A stretch of DNA of 64,000 bases from contig CANUEZ040000182.1 in NCBI GenBank assembly GCA_948099385.1, positions 19,593,501 to 19,657,500 of the forward strand. Reading direction: 5' to 3'. The translations under genes were made by a program, and so were the position numbers. This document shows positions 9,126-20,960 of this stretch, in pieces (position 1 is the first letter of the stretch; every line of letters begins with the position of its first letter). The DNA is from Fasciola hepatica (lineage: Eukaryota > Platyhelminthes > Trematoda > Plagiorchiida > Fasciolidae). The notes below the pieces were generated by a model that searched no databases, was not told the origin of the DNA, and saw only the letters and a program-made list of their open reading frames with translations.

Positions 9126-12100
9126 GCTTTATCTATATGCATGTTTCCTCAAAGCCTGACTAACTGTTTGCCTTTCCAGTATTGAGTAAACTGATGTGAA
9201 AAACTCTTACTTTCTTACATCTGCTTCGCCCTACTTCTGTTTTCTCAGTCACCACTATGCCTCTTCCCTTATTAGCTTTTACCTGCCTCCACTGACAGTT
9301 ATTTCACAGCATAGGAACACCCTGACTCCTATTTTATCTGTTCCCCCTTTTGGCTCACCCCTTATGTGCATCCGTCCCTCAACGTTTGTTGTCTGCCTTA
9401 GAACCACGGAGATCATTCCCACTATATACGCGCCTGGATGGCACTTCTGTCTGGTCTTTTACTAGCCGCTGGCTCCGTCCTCTGTGATCCCTCGCAACCC
9501 GGTGATCTGATCGCGGATCTTATACTTTCATATTTGAGGTAGGACTCACTTGCATAACCATCGGTGAACATTAGCTCCATTCCCAACGATGTGGGGGGGG
9601 GCTTCAGATCCGCCTCTTTGGGTGGCTCACATCGGGCGTACAGGCCGTCTGCAACGACTTGCGAGAGCAATTGGGCTGGTTTAGCACTCCTTCTGTGTCC
9701 ATTCTGAAGAACTTTCTAGGTTGGGCATCCAGCGCACTGCCAGCCCCACCCACTAGCAACTGTAGCGGATGACAGGCTCTGGCTCTCCTCGCCCTACCGC
9801 ATTCATTGCTATAGGTTGCAGGTCGCATGCTCCCACTATCCTATTCCCCTCACGGAACGACCACCTACCACTCTTGTCATCACTCCCCACTTCCAATTCT
9901 GTCTTTCTTCCACGGTATGTACGCCTACAAATTCTGTCCTTGCTCGTATCGGCTCCCACCATGTCACCTTTCATTGCACACCACTATTGTTCTACCCATT
10001 TTACTGTGCCGACGCCGGCCAATATTTCTTCGTCCACCCATGTCATCTTTGCCGGGTCGTGGTCTCCCTCCCTTTTTGGTATCACCCTATGCTCATGAAT
10101 CTCACTGATCACATTCTTGTGCCTCACTGACATCCGTTCAGTCAAATCCTCTCTTGCTTTCCCTTCTCATGCCTAATGCCACTAAGCACCAGTCCCACCC
10201 GTACTCATGGCCAATTCCCGTATTAGAACTCGCCGTTCCAAACTCTGTGCCTCCAGCGGCCACATTTATTATCTAATCTCCACCAATGTTTTTTCCTTGC
10301 TTAACTCCGCTACTCCTCTGTGGACCTTTGCATTATGCAGTGCCCCGATTAGCATTGTCCAGCTCCATCTACTTGTACAATGGGCTGTGGGAGCACAGCT
10401 CTCCTGTTCCACTGCCTCAACTCCGAGGTGCATTCGTTTCTTGTTCCTTGTGTTCATCCACAGGTTCACCTGTCCTGGTGCTCCTTTCTTCTCAGTCTCC
10501 TTCTTGTTCCACCTGTAGTAAGACGACCTGAGTGGCTATATATCACCTGATGCTCGCCACAGGCACTTTCTGTGTGCCTTTCAGGCCGTTCTATCTTCTA
10601 ACGTGCCGCCCAACATGAAATCATTGTTACGTCATGGTTTTCACTTACGGTTTCAATCCGTCTGATCTGCCATTGCCAGGTCCTTCTGGCACTCTCTCTG
10701 CTTATTTCTCCCCCACACTGTTTGCCGTCACAGCTGCTGCATCTCTGCACCACAGAAAGTTTCGTCTCCCAGGTACTTTTCTCCACTTTTTATCTTTAGG
10801 AGCTCCGCGCTGCCCGGCTATACTCATTACCTCTATCTTATGAACAAATGGCGTGATTCCATATTAAAGACCTCTCCCATTCTTGATCGGTACCACATGT
10901 CTCGCCAACGATAATCAGATTATTAGATCAACTCTTACCTGTTCTCTTCGATCTTTTGTTCATCTTCCTTCTTCTATGAACTGCTCTTCATTGCCGCCAC
11001 CACCTTCGTGATTTCGAAGTCTTTTATTTCTCTCTCTCTTTTGGTCCGCCAAGTTCACCTGTTATGAAGAAAGTTCACCAGGATTATCCCAAAGTAATTC
11101 TGTACCATTCGACTTAGCGCAACCTGCCCCTTCCAGTCAATGAGATTTTTCCCTAGGATTCCGTTGTTATTGCCCCTGCCCCTCATATACGTATGTATAA
11201 ATATGTATATGGGCATGAATATATGCATTCGTTTTGCATCCTGCAATTCCTCACCTGCCATTTATTGTGCTACCACCCCCTCTGACAGTCATGATAGGTG
11301 TCCATTCCTTCTATATCTGGCCTCACATCTGCCGCATTCTATCCCTCCAAATAATTCTTATCATATGATCCACCCTGTAGGTCTTGCATTGCTTACCCCC
11401 CCCCTTTTACAGCGAGTTTTGTGCCCTGTCCACCGAAAATTCATTGCAGTGTACCAATGCTCCATCCTCGTCTTATTCCTTGCAGTGCAACTCACTTTTT
11501 TCTCAATCGTCTCCCGCTTCCACCGCTTCCTATGCCGATTTCTAACCATTCTCATCTATATCTGATGGCCTTCAGATGTCTTCACTTGGACCAGCCAGAT
11601 TATGCATGTGACCTTGACTTTTAAATTCACCGGCTGTGGTGTGCAAGGGTCAGTGTCTTCCGTGGGGGTTGCCCGTGTTCAGTGAGCAAAATATTAAAAC
11701 GGAAACTCCATGAGCACGAAAGCCCAGCAAGTGCGTCAAGGGGATCCAACACCTACAAAAGTTGAACATCAATACGGCTGCCAAGGGTCTTCTCATTACA
11801 CCAGCATCCATTTGAATCCCCCCTTGGGTTCATTGAAACTATTTACATTTCCCATCCGTGTGCATACACCTATCATACCTCTGTCTGCCTTTTTCCCCTT
11901 CTGATCCCAGTAATCTTGCTTTTGCTATGCACGTTTCTACATTTTCAACAATTTTGTCTGTTCACTGTACAGCCCGTAAAAATGTGGTCACGCACCTGGC
12001 ATGCTTCGGGCGCTTCCGTTTATTTACAGTCAGGTTGAAAACAAAACTTTGAAACCGGAGAATGTGAAGATGATTATGTGATAAGTTCCTATGATAGGAT

Positions 12101-12450
12101 AAGGTGGCTAACTTCAAATGCCCCTGCTGTAAGCGCCCAAAGTATAGAGACGAACTCTGGAGTGCAAATATTTGGTTGTCGGCATGACAGCGCTGATCGC
12201 AGCGTGAAGAGTCCACCGTCTGCCTTTTGCCCAGCTTCTGTACTCTTGTCCACCACTAAAGATTGGAAGTCACTGAATTCCCTTTTCTTTAAAAGTGAAT
12301 ATTGCTTCTATGGTAGACAAGCTTTGTTCGTGTACTACAGTCCAACTAGCCACGGTCCGTGACAGCAGGTAGTGTTTCCTGGCTTTAACATGTAAGTCCC
12401 ACTGAAATGCCGGTGTAAAGTAGCAACTAAGTCTCTGCTCAGCTCCTCTC
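9126..12450. other. Pyrimidine-rich region with no supported gene
   Basis: The plus strand is strikingly C/T-rich from about 9.1 to 11.7 kb, giving many short overlapping ORFs in all three plus frames and no protein motif. A G-run lies at about 9593-9601. From 11.7 to 12.45 kb the bias weakens and I see nothing assignable. Confidence 0.5.
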
Positions 12451-12454
12451 TCCA

Positions 12455-13430
12455 CTAAGCCTTGTAAGCCTCACGTCCCTGCTGAATGAGGCTTGGTGAC
12501 CGCATGACTATGGGTGAATCATTGGTAAACAGAAGAAATAGTAGTAGGCCTATGACGGACTCCTGCCGTAATCCATCGATGAAGCTTTCTAATTTAGAGT
12601 CCATGTAGCCCAGTCTAGTGTAAGACACTTTTTCGGTAAGGAAGTCCGCTAGGCTTTCCTGAACCTTTCGGTTTATGCTGAATAACCTCAGCTTGATTAG
12701 CAGCGACCGACGATTCGCCGAGGTAAAGCCCCTGCTAAAGACAAGACAACGTAATCCTATTTGCTTACCTTCATCCACTCTTCAAGCGACCTCATCTATG
12801 AGGCCCAAGAGACGGGCTGAGCAGGACATATCTTTTGAAAACGCATGCTGAGCTGGACAAAGCATAGAATTCTCTAGTGGGTACTGTCCGACGTGGGCCG
12901 GGATAATTTGCTCTAGCACCTTGCCTAGGATGCTGGCTAAGCAGTCTATTGTTTCCCTTTTTGCAGCGAGGTCCTCATTTATGTTCAGCAAACACCACTG
13001 CATTGTTCCAGTTCTGTGGCAGTGCTCCATGATGCAGGGTGGCTTTCCGTTACATTCATGCCGGACAGAATAAGGTAATAATCATTGGTCTAATGCTGGC
13101 AGGGTGGGTGTCATCCGGTCCGGCTGACTTACGAATGTCCAATCCTTCCAGATGCTGGCAAACGAAGTCCTCCGAAAGATTTGAATCTTTTATGTTGGTT
13201 CAGAAGTTGATGTTTTCTATCCCAAGCCGATGGTTTTACCGCTGATAATCGATGAGCTTGGTCCTTAGGCCACATACTTTCCGTCGCCGGTCAACATGTC
13301 GTCGTCAGTGGACAGCAGAGGGAGCCCTCACTTCTCTTTGCAAGAATAAAACTAGCTCTTGGTATGACCTGGACTTATCGGATACTCTTGTTTTTAGAAT
13401 GTTACTAATTATGAGGACTCGGCCTTTTTG
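12455..13430 (-). pseudogene. Decayed non-LTR reverse transcriptase fragment
   Basis: Read on the minus strand, several frames together give RT segments in the right order: KSAGPDDTHP (near 13,140), GALPQNWNN (near 13,010), a fingers/palm stretch with CPAQHAF (near 12,850), LLIKLRLFSINRKVQE (near 12,680), and a motif B relic ESVIGLLLFLLFTND (near 12,530). Motif A and the YADD box are not recognisable. Frames change at least twice. It differs from the other two families in the window and looks like a separate CR1/Jockey lineage. 13,430-13,590 is T-rich and empty. Confidence 0.7.
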
Positions 13431-13590
13431 CCTCTGGAAACAAAAATTCCAAGTTTTCCAAATGGATCCTTGACCTTTTGCAATGCCGTCTGCATGCAGA
13501 AACCTGACTTTTTGGAAGCCCTCTTCTTCGTTCTTTGCTTTTTAAATCCCTTACAAAAAGTTTCTGTTTCTTTATTGTTTTTTTATTTTT

Positions 13591-14780
13591 TTATTTTCTG
13601 TTATCGTTCAATGTACGCTGGTGAAGAATAGGGTATCGTGACTTTGGATTTGTGGCATCAAGGTCTAGTTTTTTTCCACCTGGATTAGTTGGGTTTCCTG
13701 GGCACCAGGAGAAAAGAACTCCACCTGGTCCAAAGTGCTCATTGGCTGGATATTTTGAAGAATGCCGTGCCTCCAAGAGCTCCCACTGGAGTTCGTTTTC
13801 GTAGATATCTCCGCCAAGTTTGAAGCACGGGTGTGGGCGCGGGTCCACTATTCCAAAAGTTGCCAGTGTCTCTAGCAGATTATCTGAATGGAGTTGTTGA
13901 AGGAACTCCTTCAGTATGCCCCTGGCCTGATTGAAGTCAGTTGGAGTGAATAGTGATTTGACGTCGAGCAGAAGTACTGCTCCATCCTCTTCCTTTTAAT
14001 GTGTTTCAGTCTATCAAGGAACTGCTAGGCATAAGTCCTGGATTAGTTTAATCCGGTTATCCGTGGCCTTAGACGTTTCTGAACTCTCTGGCCAAATTGT
14101 ACACCGGGGCTCCGGATAGAGAGACAGTCGGTCTAGGCGGAATGTCATCTTTGTGAACCTTCCGAAGTCCGTAGCAAGGAGCGCTCTTTGAATCTTCAGC
14201 TTTCCTTCTCCAGCATTCCGTTTTATCTATTCTTTGCATATCTTGTAACCGTGGTAAAGCCAAACCCTTCTTCTTTTCTAGTTCAGAAGCTGGGTCAGCA
14301 TCGACGAGGCAGTATATATTAGGTGGTCGATGAATAATGGTAAAGCCTTTCTGATTATACACTTTTATCAATGACTGGTAGGATGACGATGTTTGTCGTT
14401 CCTCCGTGGTTAAGTGCTTCATGCCTCGCGGTAGAGAGAGTTTTGTGTGGTCGTTTGTAACCAATTGCCAAAATTATATCCAGTCTCAACTCGGTTTTTG
14501 TTTTTTCTGAAAAAGCGGATGACTTAAACGCGCCTTCCACTTCAGCCAGGTATTTCTTCTGGGTAACTTGTTTCGGGTTGAATGACAGCTCGCTTCTTGA
14601 GATATCGCATTCCACACCCAGCAGTTTTCGAGATGACAGATTTCTGACTCATCTCTTCCTCCCAGTTTCTTCCGTGTCCCTTGAGATATTGTTCAATTTT
14701 TGAATAAGGATAGTCTCTTCCTCTTCCGACAATTGTCCGTTTATCGGATAATGGTATTTTCAACTGGTGTCATAGTTCCA
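13591..14780 (-). pseudogene. Penelope-like element RT fragment (decayed)
   Basis: The minus-strand reading differs from the CR1-type copies and matches the Penelope-like RT layout. The region 14,615-14,355 ends with IVILPVIDKS (compare the usual IVVLPADKG). Then 14,464-14,069 carries APCYGLRKVHKDDIPPRPTV followed by PVYNLARE, the conserved 'YGLPKIHK...LRPIVS...YNL' block. Further on, GAVLLLDVKSLFT (near 13,970) is RT motif A, followed by ILKEFLQQLHSDNLLETL and FKLGG. The frame is broken at least three times, and the YVDD motif and a GIY-YIG nuclease are not recognisable. Such elements also retrotranspose by target-primed synthesis. The fragment is inactive. Confidence 0.75.
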
Positions 14781-15895
14781 TATCAACTATTTGCCCCAAT
14801 TAAATACTTATCTCTTCTACTTTAACTCAGAATTTATTCATGTGATCATGGGCATGTTTGCTTGACATCAGAGCCGTATGTCTACCACTTTATCCCACTA
14901 TTATACATGCCCGGAGATAATTCATTGATAAACCAGTTGCGACCTAGTCACCAAGCTCAGAAACCACCAGCAAGTACAATCTGACACACAACGAATGGGG
15001 AATATTGGGTGAAATACGGTCTTTCCTTGTCCGTGGGGTTCCACTACAGTGGAGTGGACTTACCACTTAGCATCCAGTGTTATTTATATTTCCCAGCAAT
15101 CTGTAAGCCAGCCATTTCTTCAAGTTACCTATTCCCCATCATAACTTCTGCACTGGAGAAGAAGTTTGCTGGAAATTTTAGCCTAGATCTTGGTTTCCAA
15201 GGTTTTGTATCATTGTCTCCCTTTTTCTGATCGGTGGCTCATTCAACCTCATCGTCCGCAAGTACTTGCGATATACTCTAGGATTTTGAACGCCTCCGTG
15301 AGGTCTTTTGTGGATTTTTGTAGGGGGTAAAAGAGTGCCATATACTGCAACATTTTTTACAAAGATTTTTCTTGCAGTCATTCAACCATTAAAAGTGCAG
15401 ATCGCCAAACCTTTTTCAAACAGGCTGCATCGTTTTCAAAAGTCGTTTAAGCATGTAGTTCCGAGGTCCTGAAGTAGTACACTGGTACGAGATATAATCC
15501 CAAAGTTCCCGGGTCCTTCTGATTATCTTGTTATCTAGATACCACCGACGAGCTGAAAAATGGTTCATTGCATGATGGGAAAGTGATAAAATGGAAGAGG
15601 GATCCAGGAGACTGGTCTTGACCGCATCGTGCCTGTTGTACCTTCACTGAGGTGGGAGGCAGATCACTGGACAACAGGAGATGGTTCATCTTTGCCGCAT
15701 TACGGTCAGCTTGAGCAGCGCAGACGACTTTGACTTGAAAAGGTGTGGCATATCACGTGGCGAGACTTCTGACCCGTGCGAGCGGCAGTGTCAACTTCAA
15801 AAGTAGCCTCACGGCCGATTTTCTCATAGATTCGAACCCCACTCTTCTGCAGGGTAGTGGTGAAGTCAAAGAGCTCAGTTCCAGCCTTTTAAGCA
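14781..15895. other. No clear gene; probable downstream remains of the adjacent RT copy
   Basis: Short ORFs only. The minus strand next to the decayed RT at 15.9-16.8 kb may continue its C-terminus and 3' UTR, but no motif is convincing. A 3'-UTR-like wording (TTCCCGGGTCCTT, 15,506-15,518) is present. Confidence 0.3.
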
Positions 15896-17860
15896 TTCAG
15901 AATTCACTGTTCATCGTACCTACCTCCCCCAGTAACGTCGACATCTAAGCCTCTCGTTGACAGTGTCACCTCAAAGTCCACCGGCCTATTTTCTCCCAAT
16001 AATATGACTCCGTCTGAAGCTGTGGTAATAGGAGACTCTTGCTTCCATTTAAATGAATATATCATTTTCCCGCCCAAATAACTAACTGCATCGGGTCTCA
16101 CGCAAAATTATTGGGATTCCCTGATCCTAGGTAGTCTGCATAATGCAACGCGGATGCTAAGTAGTTGTGTGGTGAAGAAAAAGTAATGTGCCTAGCTCTG
16201 AACTTTGAGCTGCTGGGCTAGTTATCTCAGCCGCCTTTGAGCCACTGGTCTCTACTCTAACACGGAGCTTCCCGTTAGCCGGCAACTTTGATACACCCTT
16301 ACAAAACGCCCCTTCAATCCCAAGCTTTTTCAATTTCTCCATCTTTGGACGATGAATGACTATGTCAAAGCCTTGTCGAAGACAAAGTTAAAATTTTTAA
16401 CCACCTTGCTTTCACTCATCTGGGTAATGACTTCCTCTAAGAATAATATAAGCTATAAGAGACGATTCAGTCCCAAACCCGCGCCTTGCTTCAAAGAGCA
16501 ATCTGTGGTTTATTAGGTGGTTCGTAAGTTTGCTCACTCCGCCCCCTTTGGAAGCTGGCAGAAATGCATTTTGGGCTTACAAGATGGTAGTCCCCCTTTC
16601 TTGACCATGCTCCAACATGTGAGTAGTCTCGACAAAAGCCGAATTCCAGTCTGAATGTGATTCACCTTGAATAAGTGTGGCTTGGCAGAGATGAGAGACA
16701 TGTCCGCTTTTCATGACAGCCAATGGCTTGAAGGAGATTAGGTGTATGCCATCTGGCCGCGCCGACTCATGCACGTTTGGCCCCTCCATTGACTACTCTG
16801 TTTCTCCCTCCATTATTTACATATTAGAAACGACGTGGGCAAACATGTGTTTTGGCCTATGCACTTTGTCTTTCCAATCACGTCTGCATGCACTCTCAAA
16901 ATTATATACCCGGTCAACCGGCTTTCCTTTTGTCATCCCCACTGTTGCCTCCCATCCCTCAGGACCAGTAGTTACACTTCATCCCTGAGCAAAGCTTTTA
17001 ATTATGATATGTGTATTGGCTCCTTGGGTTTCGGTCAACTTCCTTGGCCAGAACCTGTCCGAAGGTTTTCTTGGCCTCTCAGCCCCTGGGCGCTGCTGGA
17101 TTTTATCTCTTTTTTCCTACTCGTAGCGCTTCCGGAGTCCTCAAAAATTGGCTTGCCCTTACACTTTAGTTCTCCAGGCGTGTAAAACTGTCCCGTAGCC
17201 CCGAAAGAATTCCCTTTACCCTGTCACATTTTCTCCAGCCCAGCTTCTTTACCCCGAATTAAGTCTGCTGCCCTACTTCTGAGTTCCCCTGTGTGGCCCC
17301 GAAATATTTATAATCAGTTTTCCCACGGCCTTCACCCGTCTGAGGCGGGGGGTATTTGATGGTGGCATGATCACTTCCGCCTTAAGGCAGGGGTGAATCC
17401 AATCGATCCGTGCCACCCCCACATCTTGTCGCAGCTGGGTTAAGGAGAGAGGGCAGCTGCCATAGTCGGTATTTCGTTTCTTCTTTAGTGTGCTGAACCA
17501 GGGCCCAGTGGCGCATCCTGTCGAAAATGCCTTCCTGGCTCTGCCCGATAAGCAGCCACCTTTTGGCTAGTCTACTCCTTTGAGGTTGAATCCTTCCATC
17601 AGAAGGGCGCGAGTGGTTAACCGTAGCTGCTAGGGTGAATCCGTCAATCTTTCATCTTCGCCGAAGGCTGACCTTGGCCATCTGTATTCGCAAGCAATAG
17701 AGGTGCATCTGTTTCGCATCCTTACTATCATGGTATTATCTGGGCTGTTGCCCCGCACAAGGTCGCTTCTGCATCCGTGGGCACTAGTCCTTCTCTGATG
17801 AGGAAGGCTACACCGGTGCCCCCCCCATTTAACTTCTGCTGACATGTTGATGGGCAATCA
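15896..17860 (-). pseudogene. Decayed non-LTR retrotransposon: endonuclease plus reverse transcriptase
   Basis: The minus strand reads as one degraded ORF2. 17,860-17,350 carries endonuclease relics: GGTGVAFLIREGLVP, then MEGFNLKGVD as a relic of the GDFN strand, and a GGCLSGRAR segment. After a linker, 16,790-16,570 gives SARPDGIH. 16,540-16,350 gives EARRGFG (an HGF relic) and RQGFDIVIHR (a relic of motif A, AFDSVPH). 16,342-16,157 gives KLKKLGIEG and a motif B relic ending GTLLFL. 16,101-15,904 resembles the segment after the YADD box. Stops and frame changes are frequent. It lies head-to-tail with two more minus-strand fragments to its right. Confidence 0.65.
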
Positions 17861-18179
17861 ACGCCAATGGTGGTTCATTTTATGGCACTTGCATGCCACA
17901 AAATCTCGCCGTGCCCTGACAGTTCGGGATCCTTTGATATTCATCTGCCGGGAAGCACGACACGCCTCGGGATTGCCCTCCAATAAAGTAGCAAAGAACA
18001 ACATCTCGAGGAAGCAAAGCCTCGGAAACCAGCGGGTTCACTTTCCATGCAAAAATCAGGACTTCCAGATATCAGCACTCGCGGAGCAGTAAGGGACCAA
18101 GAGAGACTGAGAAACATTTTAGGGGAGTCAATAAAGTAAATCAAAATAGACCGGAGAAGAATATTAGAGCAGACTGAAG

Positions 18180-19100
18180 AAAGAGAACCAGATTCATTCT
18201 GCTGAACCGCGGGCAAACTGGATAGGCGTGTAAATACTACATCGAGCTTCCTCTTGAACGCGGCCATGGCATTCTCTTCCCTCATCTTCTCGGGAAGTTT
18301 ACTCAGGTTGTAAATTACCCCGCATCTGAGCTACTGTATCCTAGTGGTTTTGTTCGCCTAGGCTTGAATAAGTTTAGATGGAGCTCGCAAATGTCAGGGT
18401 TTTCTTCACGGATCAACAACGGCTTCTTTGTGGCTCGCAACCCACTTCGTTTTTCCATTTTTTCAGTCAACTGGCCGGGCGAATTTCCAAACTTAATCGG
18501 GAACAATCCTGAATCTGTTTGCCTAATCTCGTACTTCAACCCCGCACCATTCTCACAAACCTCCCCTGAAACTTTTCCAGGGAATGGGCGTCCCTTTTCA
18601 AGTGAAGAGCCTAGGCTTGGACTACGCACTCCAAGTGGGGCCTGATTAGAGCCGTACATAGCCTCGACAACTCACCAATCATTTCCGAGCCTTTGGTTTC
18701 GGATTGTCCCAGCTTGAATGCTGCGGACCAATTAAACTCAATAAAAATCACAAGACGTGGAAAACCGTAAACCACGTTCGTCCGGGTTCATGCTCACGGG
18801 CTCCTTTGAAGCCTCGGTACTAAAGAAATAGGAAGAAATGCCTTCGTCGGTGATTTGAGAGGGGTGAGCAGGAAAGCCTCGTAGGACCATTTTGCCTCGG
18901 TGGTTTCAAGCTATCAGTCCATCAAAGCTGAAAATGTAAGAGCTTGTGAAAGTGAAGTGTGGAGGACCTTTGGTGAAAGTTAGTAGATAGAAGTCGTAAA
19001 ACTGAGGAGTAAGGACTACATTTTGATTCAAAAAGGGGAGAGTTTAGGGAGGAAAATGCTATGGACAAGGCTTGTTTGAGAACGTATACTGATGACAGTG
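18180..19100 (-). pseudogene. C-terminal fragment of a decayed non-LTR ORF2
   Basis: On the minus strand, ELSRLCTALIRPHLE (near 18,680-18,640) is the typical 'LYTALVRPHLEY' segment of CR1-like RTs. It is followed by GLKYEIRQTDSGLFPIKF, LNLFKPRRTK (near 18,380-18,350), and, in another frame, LSKLPEKM...AMAAFKRKLD (18,310-18,240), the usual C-terminal end. The RT core is absent or beyond recognition. The 3' end should lie near 18.1 kb, just before the 5' part of the endonuclease copy at 17.86 kb, giving a head-to-tail arrangement. Confidence 0.7.
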
Positions 19101-19318
19101 ATAAAAAAAGACAAAAGAAGTAGAAAAAATGATAAAACGGTTGATGACATAACTTCCGATTTCAGTAAACTCCCTTCCAGCAGTTGTCCATCCGAGATTC
19201 AAACTCTGCAGCCGCTTTCGTGGTTAGCAGTTCCAGCGAGGCCGGTTCCAGTCATTTTACACTCTGTCGGGGAAGGAACTAATTAGGAGACATCTTGGAG
19301 CTTTCTTCTTTGTCAACT

Positions 19319-19440
19319 TTAATAATAATAATATTGGTTTATTTCAGAGGGGTCCGAAGCATGCCATGTACATGATCTTGTTGATACAGGTGATGGAATG
19401 GACAGAAATAATTCATTTAGTGGATGTGCCCTTGTGACCC
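19319..19440 (-). repeat. Retroposon 3' end with AATAAAC + (ATT)n, copy 1
   Basis: In plus-strand view AATAATAATAATATTGG is followed by TTTATTTCAGAGG and GCATGCCATGTACATGATC. The same layout recurs at 31,245-31,390 and, weaker, at 29,630-29,700, 32,310-32,360 and inside both arms of the large inverted repeat. Confidence 0.6.
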
Positions 19441-20960
19441 TTCAATTGCTGGGGTTCAACAGCGTTTTGGTCAACCCTGGAGATCCACATACCCCCGAAG
19501 AACCTTAAACGCTTCTACCTGATAGCTTGTACTCTTCATGCGCTCGAGTGAGAATGAGTTCAATACCTAGAGTTTCTGCACGAAGCGAGGCGCATAAGAC
19601 TCGCAAGCCACCCGGGCTTAGCGGCGCCGGACCTGTTAGAAAGGCCAGAGATACCTTACCAAGGAGGGCAGGTAGATCTAAGCATAATATTTCGGGCGCC
19701 GTTGAAGGAGCGCTTTGTGATGTAGCAGTGCAACTCAGGTTTTTCTTGATGTAACGGTTCCTCGAGCCAGCAGAAGTCACTTGAAGTTTTTGAGAGGCCG
19801 CGGAACACTGCATGCTGAATCAATAATTGTCCGGGACGATATCTTAAAGGCCATTCACTGCCACCGCTACCAATCTCGGTTGCGATTTTTGGCTTCCCCA
19901 AAGTACCTGGTTGGTTGAGTTTCCTTCCTTCCCGCTCGGAGTACGTACTTGTTGGCACTCAGTGATAGATCCCGGACCACCGACCAGTGGTACCTGCCGT
20001 CAGATTCCGATGCATGGAAATAATTGTTACGAAGTCGGTCAATTTAGCCCTATTCGCAAAGGCACTGCACTCGTTTTCCGAGCCAGTGACCAAGTCCTTT
20101 ACTCAAGGAATAACCGGTATATACTTCTAAGAATGGAACTCTGAGGCACACCGCTCGGCAGGCCCTGTTCACGGGAAATGCTATCTTCCAACTTGACTTG
20201 ATAAGTTCTTCCCCGTTATAGACCTTGGGTCTACCCCAATGGTTTTTAAAGACCAACCAAAAGCACTCAACTTCATGAACAACAAAAGCTGACCTACCGC
20301 ATCAAATGCCCCCTGGAGCCCGAGATAGCAGACCTCTGCTATTTCTCCCTCGTTTAACTTTCTGGTGACCCCTTTCATGAAACGGATGTGGTTTGACGAG
20401 CAGAACCTCTGACGATTGAACCCCGTGCTAGTTTGTTGCGATAAACCTGTAGGCAATCATGTGATTAGTAGTTCTCTATCACACAAATCACTCAGTCACC
20501 CTCAACAGTACAGCAGTTTAACCAACGGTCTTGAAGTCGAGACAGGATTTTTATCCTTGACTTCGTGGAATTGAGTGACCTTCACTTTGAGAAAAGTCCT
20601 GGGATGCACATTTGTCGTCGGGAGGTGCCTTGAACAGCGTGGCCAGCGGCTGGGCCAAGAGTTTTGCCGGAGTTTGGGACGACGGCCAGATCGGTACCAT
20701 GGGCTCTGATGCCTCAGTCCTTGCCAGGCTACCGGGGCCCCCGAGCCCCTCAATTGTCATTATGGTTTTCTCTGACACTTGAGCAGAAGAAGCTTTGGCT
20801 GACAGCGGAGGGCCTTAGGCCTCTTGTCTCGTCTATACACCTGCCGTAAGCAGTGCAAAGTGGCTTTCGCCTCTTGCCCACCGTTGAGGGCTACTCGACC
20901 GTGGGGATCTCTTGTGTTACCCATGTTCGCTTCTAGGGTCTCCCCGTTCTGCACGTAAGT
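19319..20960 (-). pseudogene. Decayed non-LTR reverse transcriptase with its (ATT)n 3' end
   Basis: Minus-strand relics in order: RVALNGGQEAK (near 20,880); a GPDGIHP-region relic and PLATLFKAPPDD...ASQDFSQSEGH (20,740-20,570); FCSSNHIRFMKG and EVCYLGLQGAFDAVGQLL with motif A as LGLQGAFD (20,420-20,270); and faint motif B/C relics to 20,060. The region 19,813-19,505 looks like the thumb/C-terminal part. The 3' end at 19,440-19,319 reads, on the minus strand, GAAATAAACCAATATTATTA, i.e. a polyadenylation-like AATAAA followed by ATT repeats, the form of 3' end seen at several other sites here. Dead copy. Confidence 0.65.
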
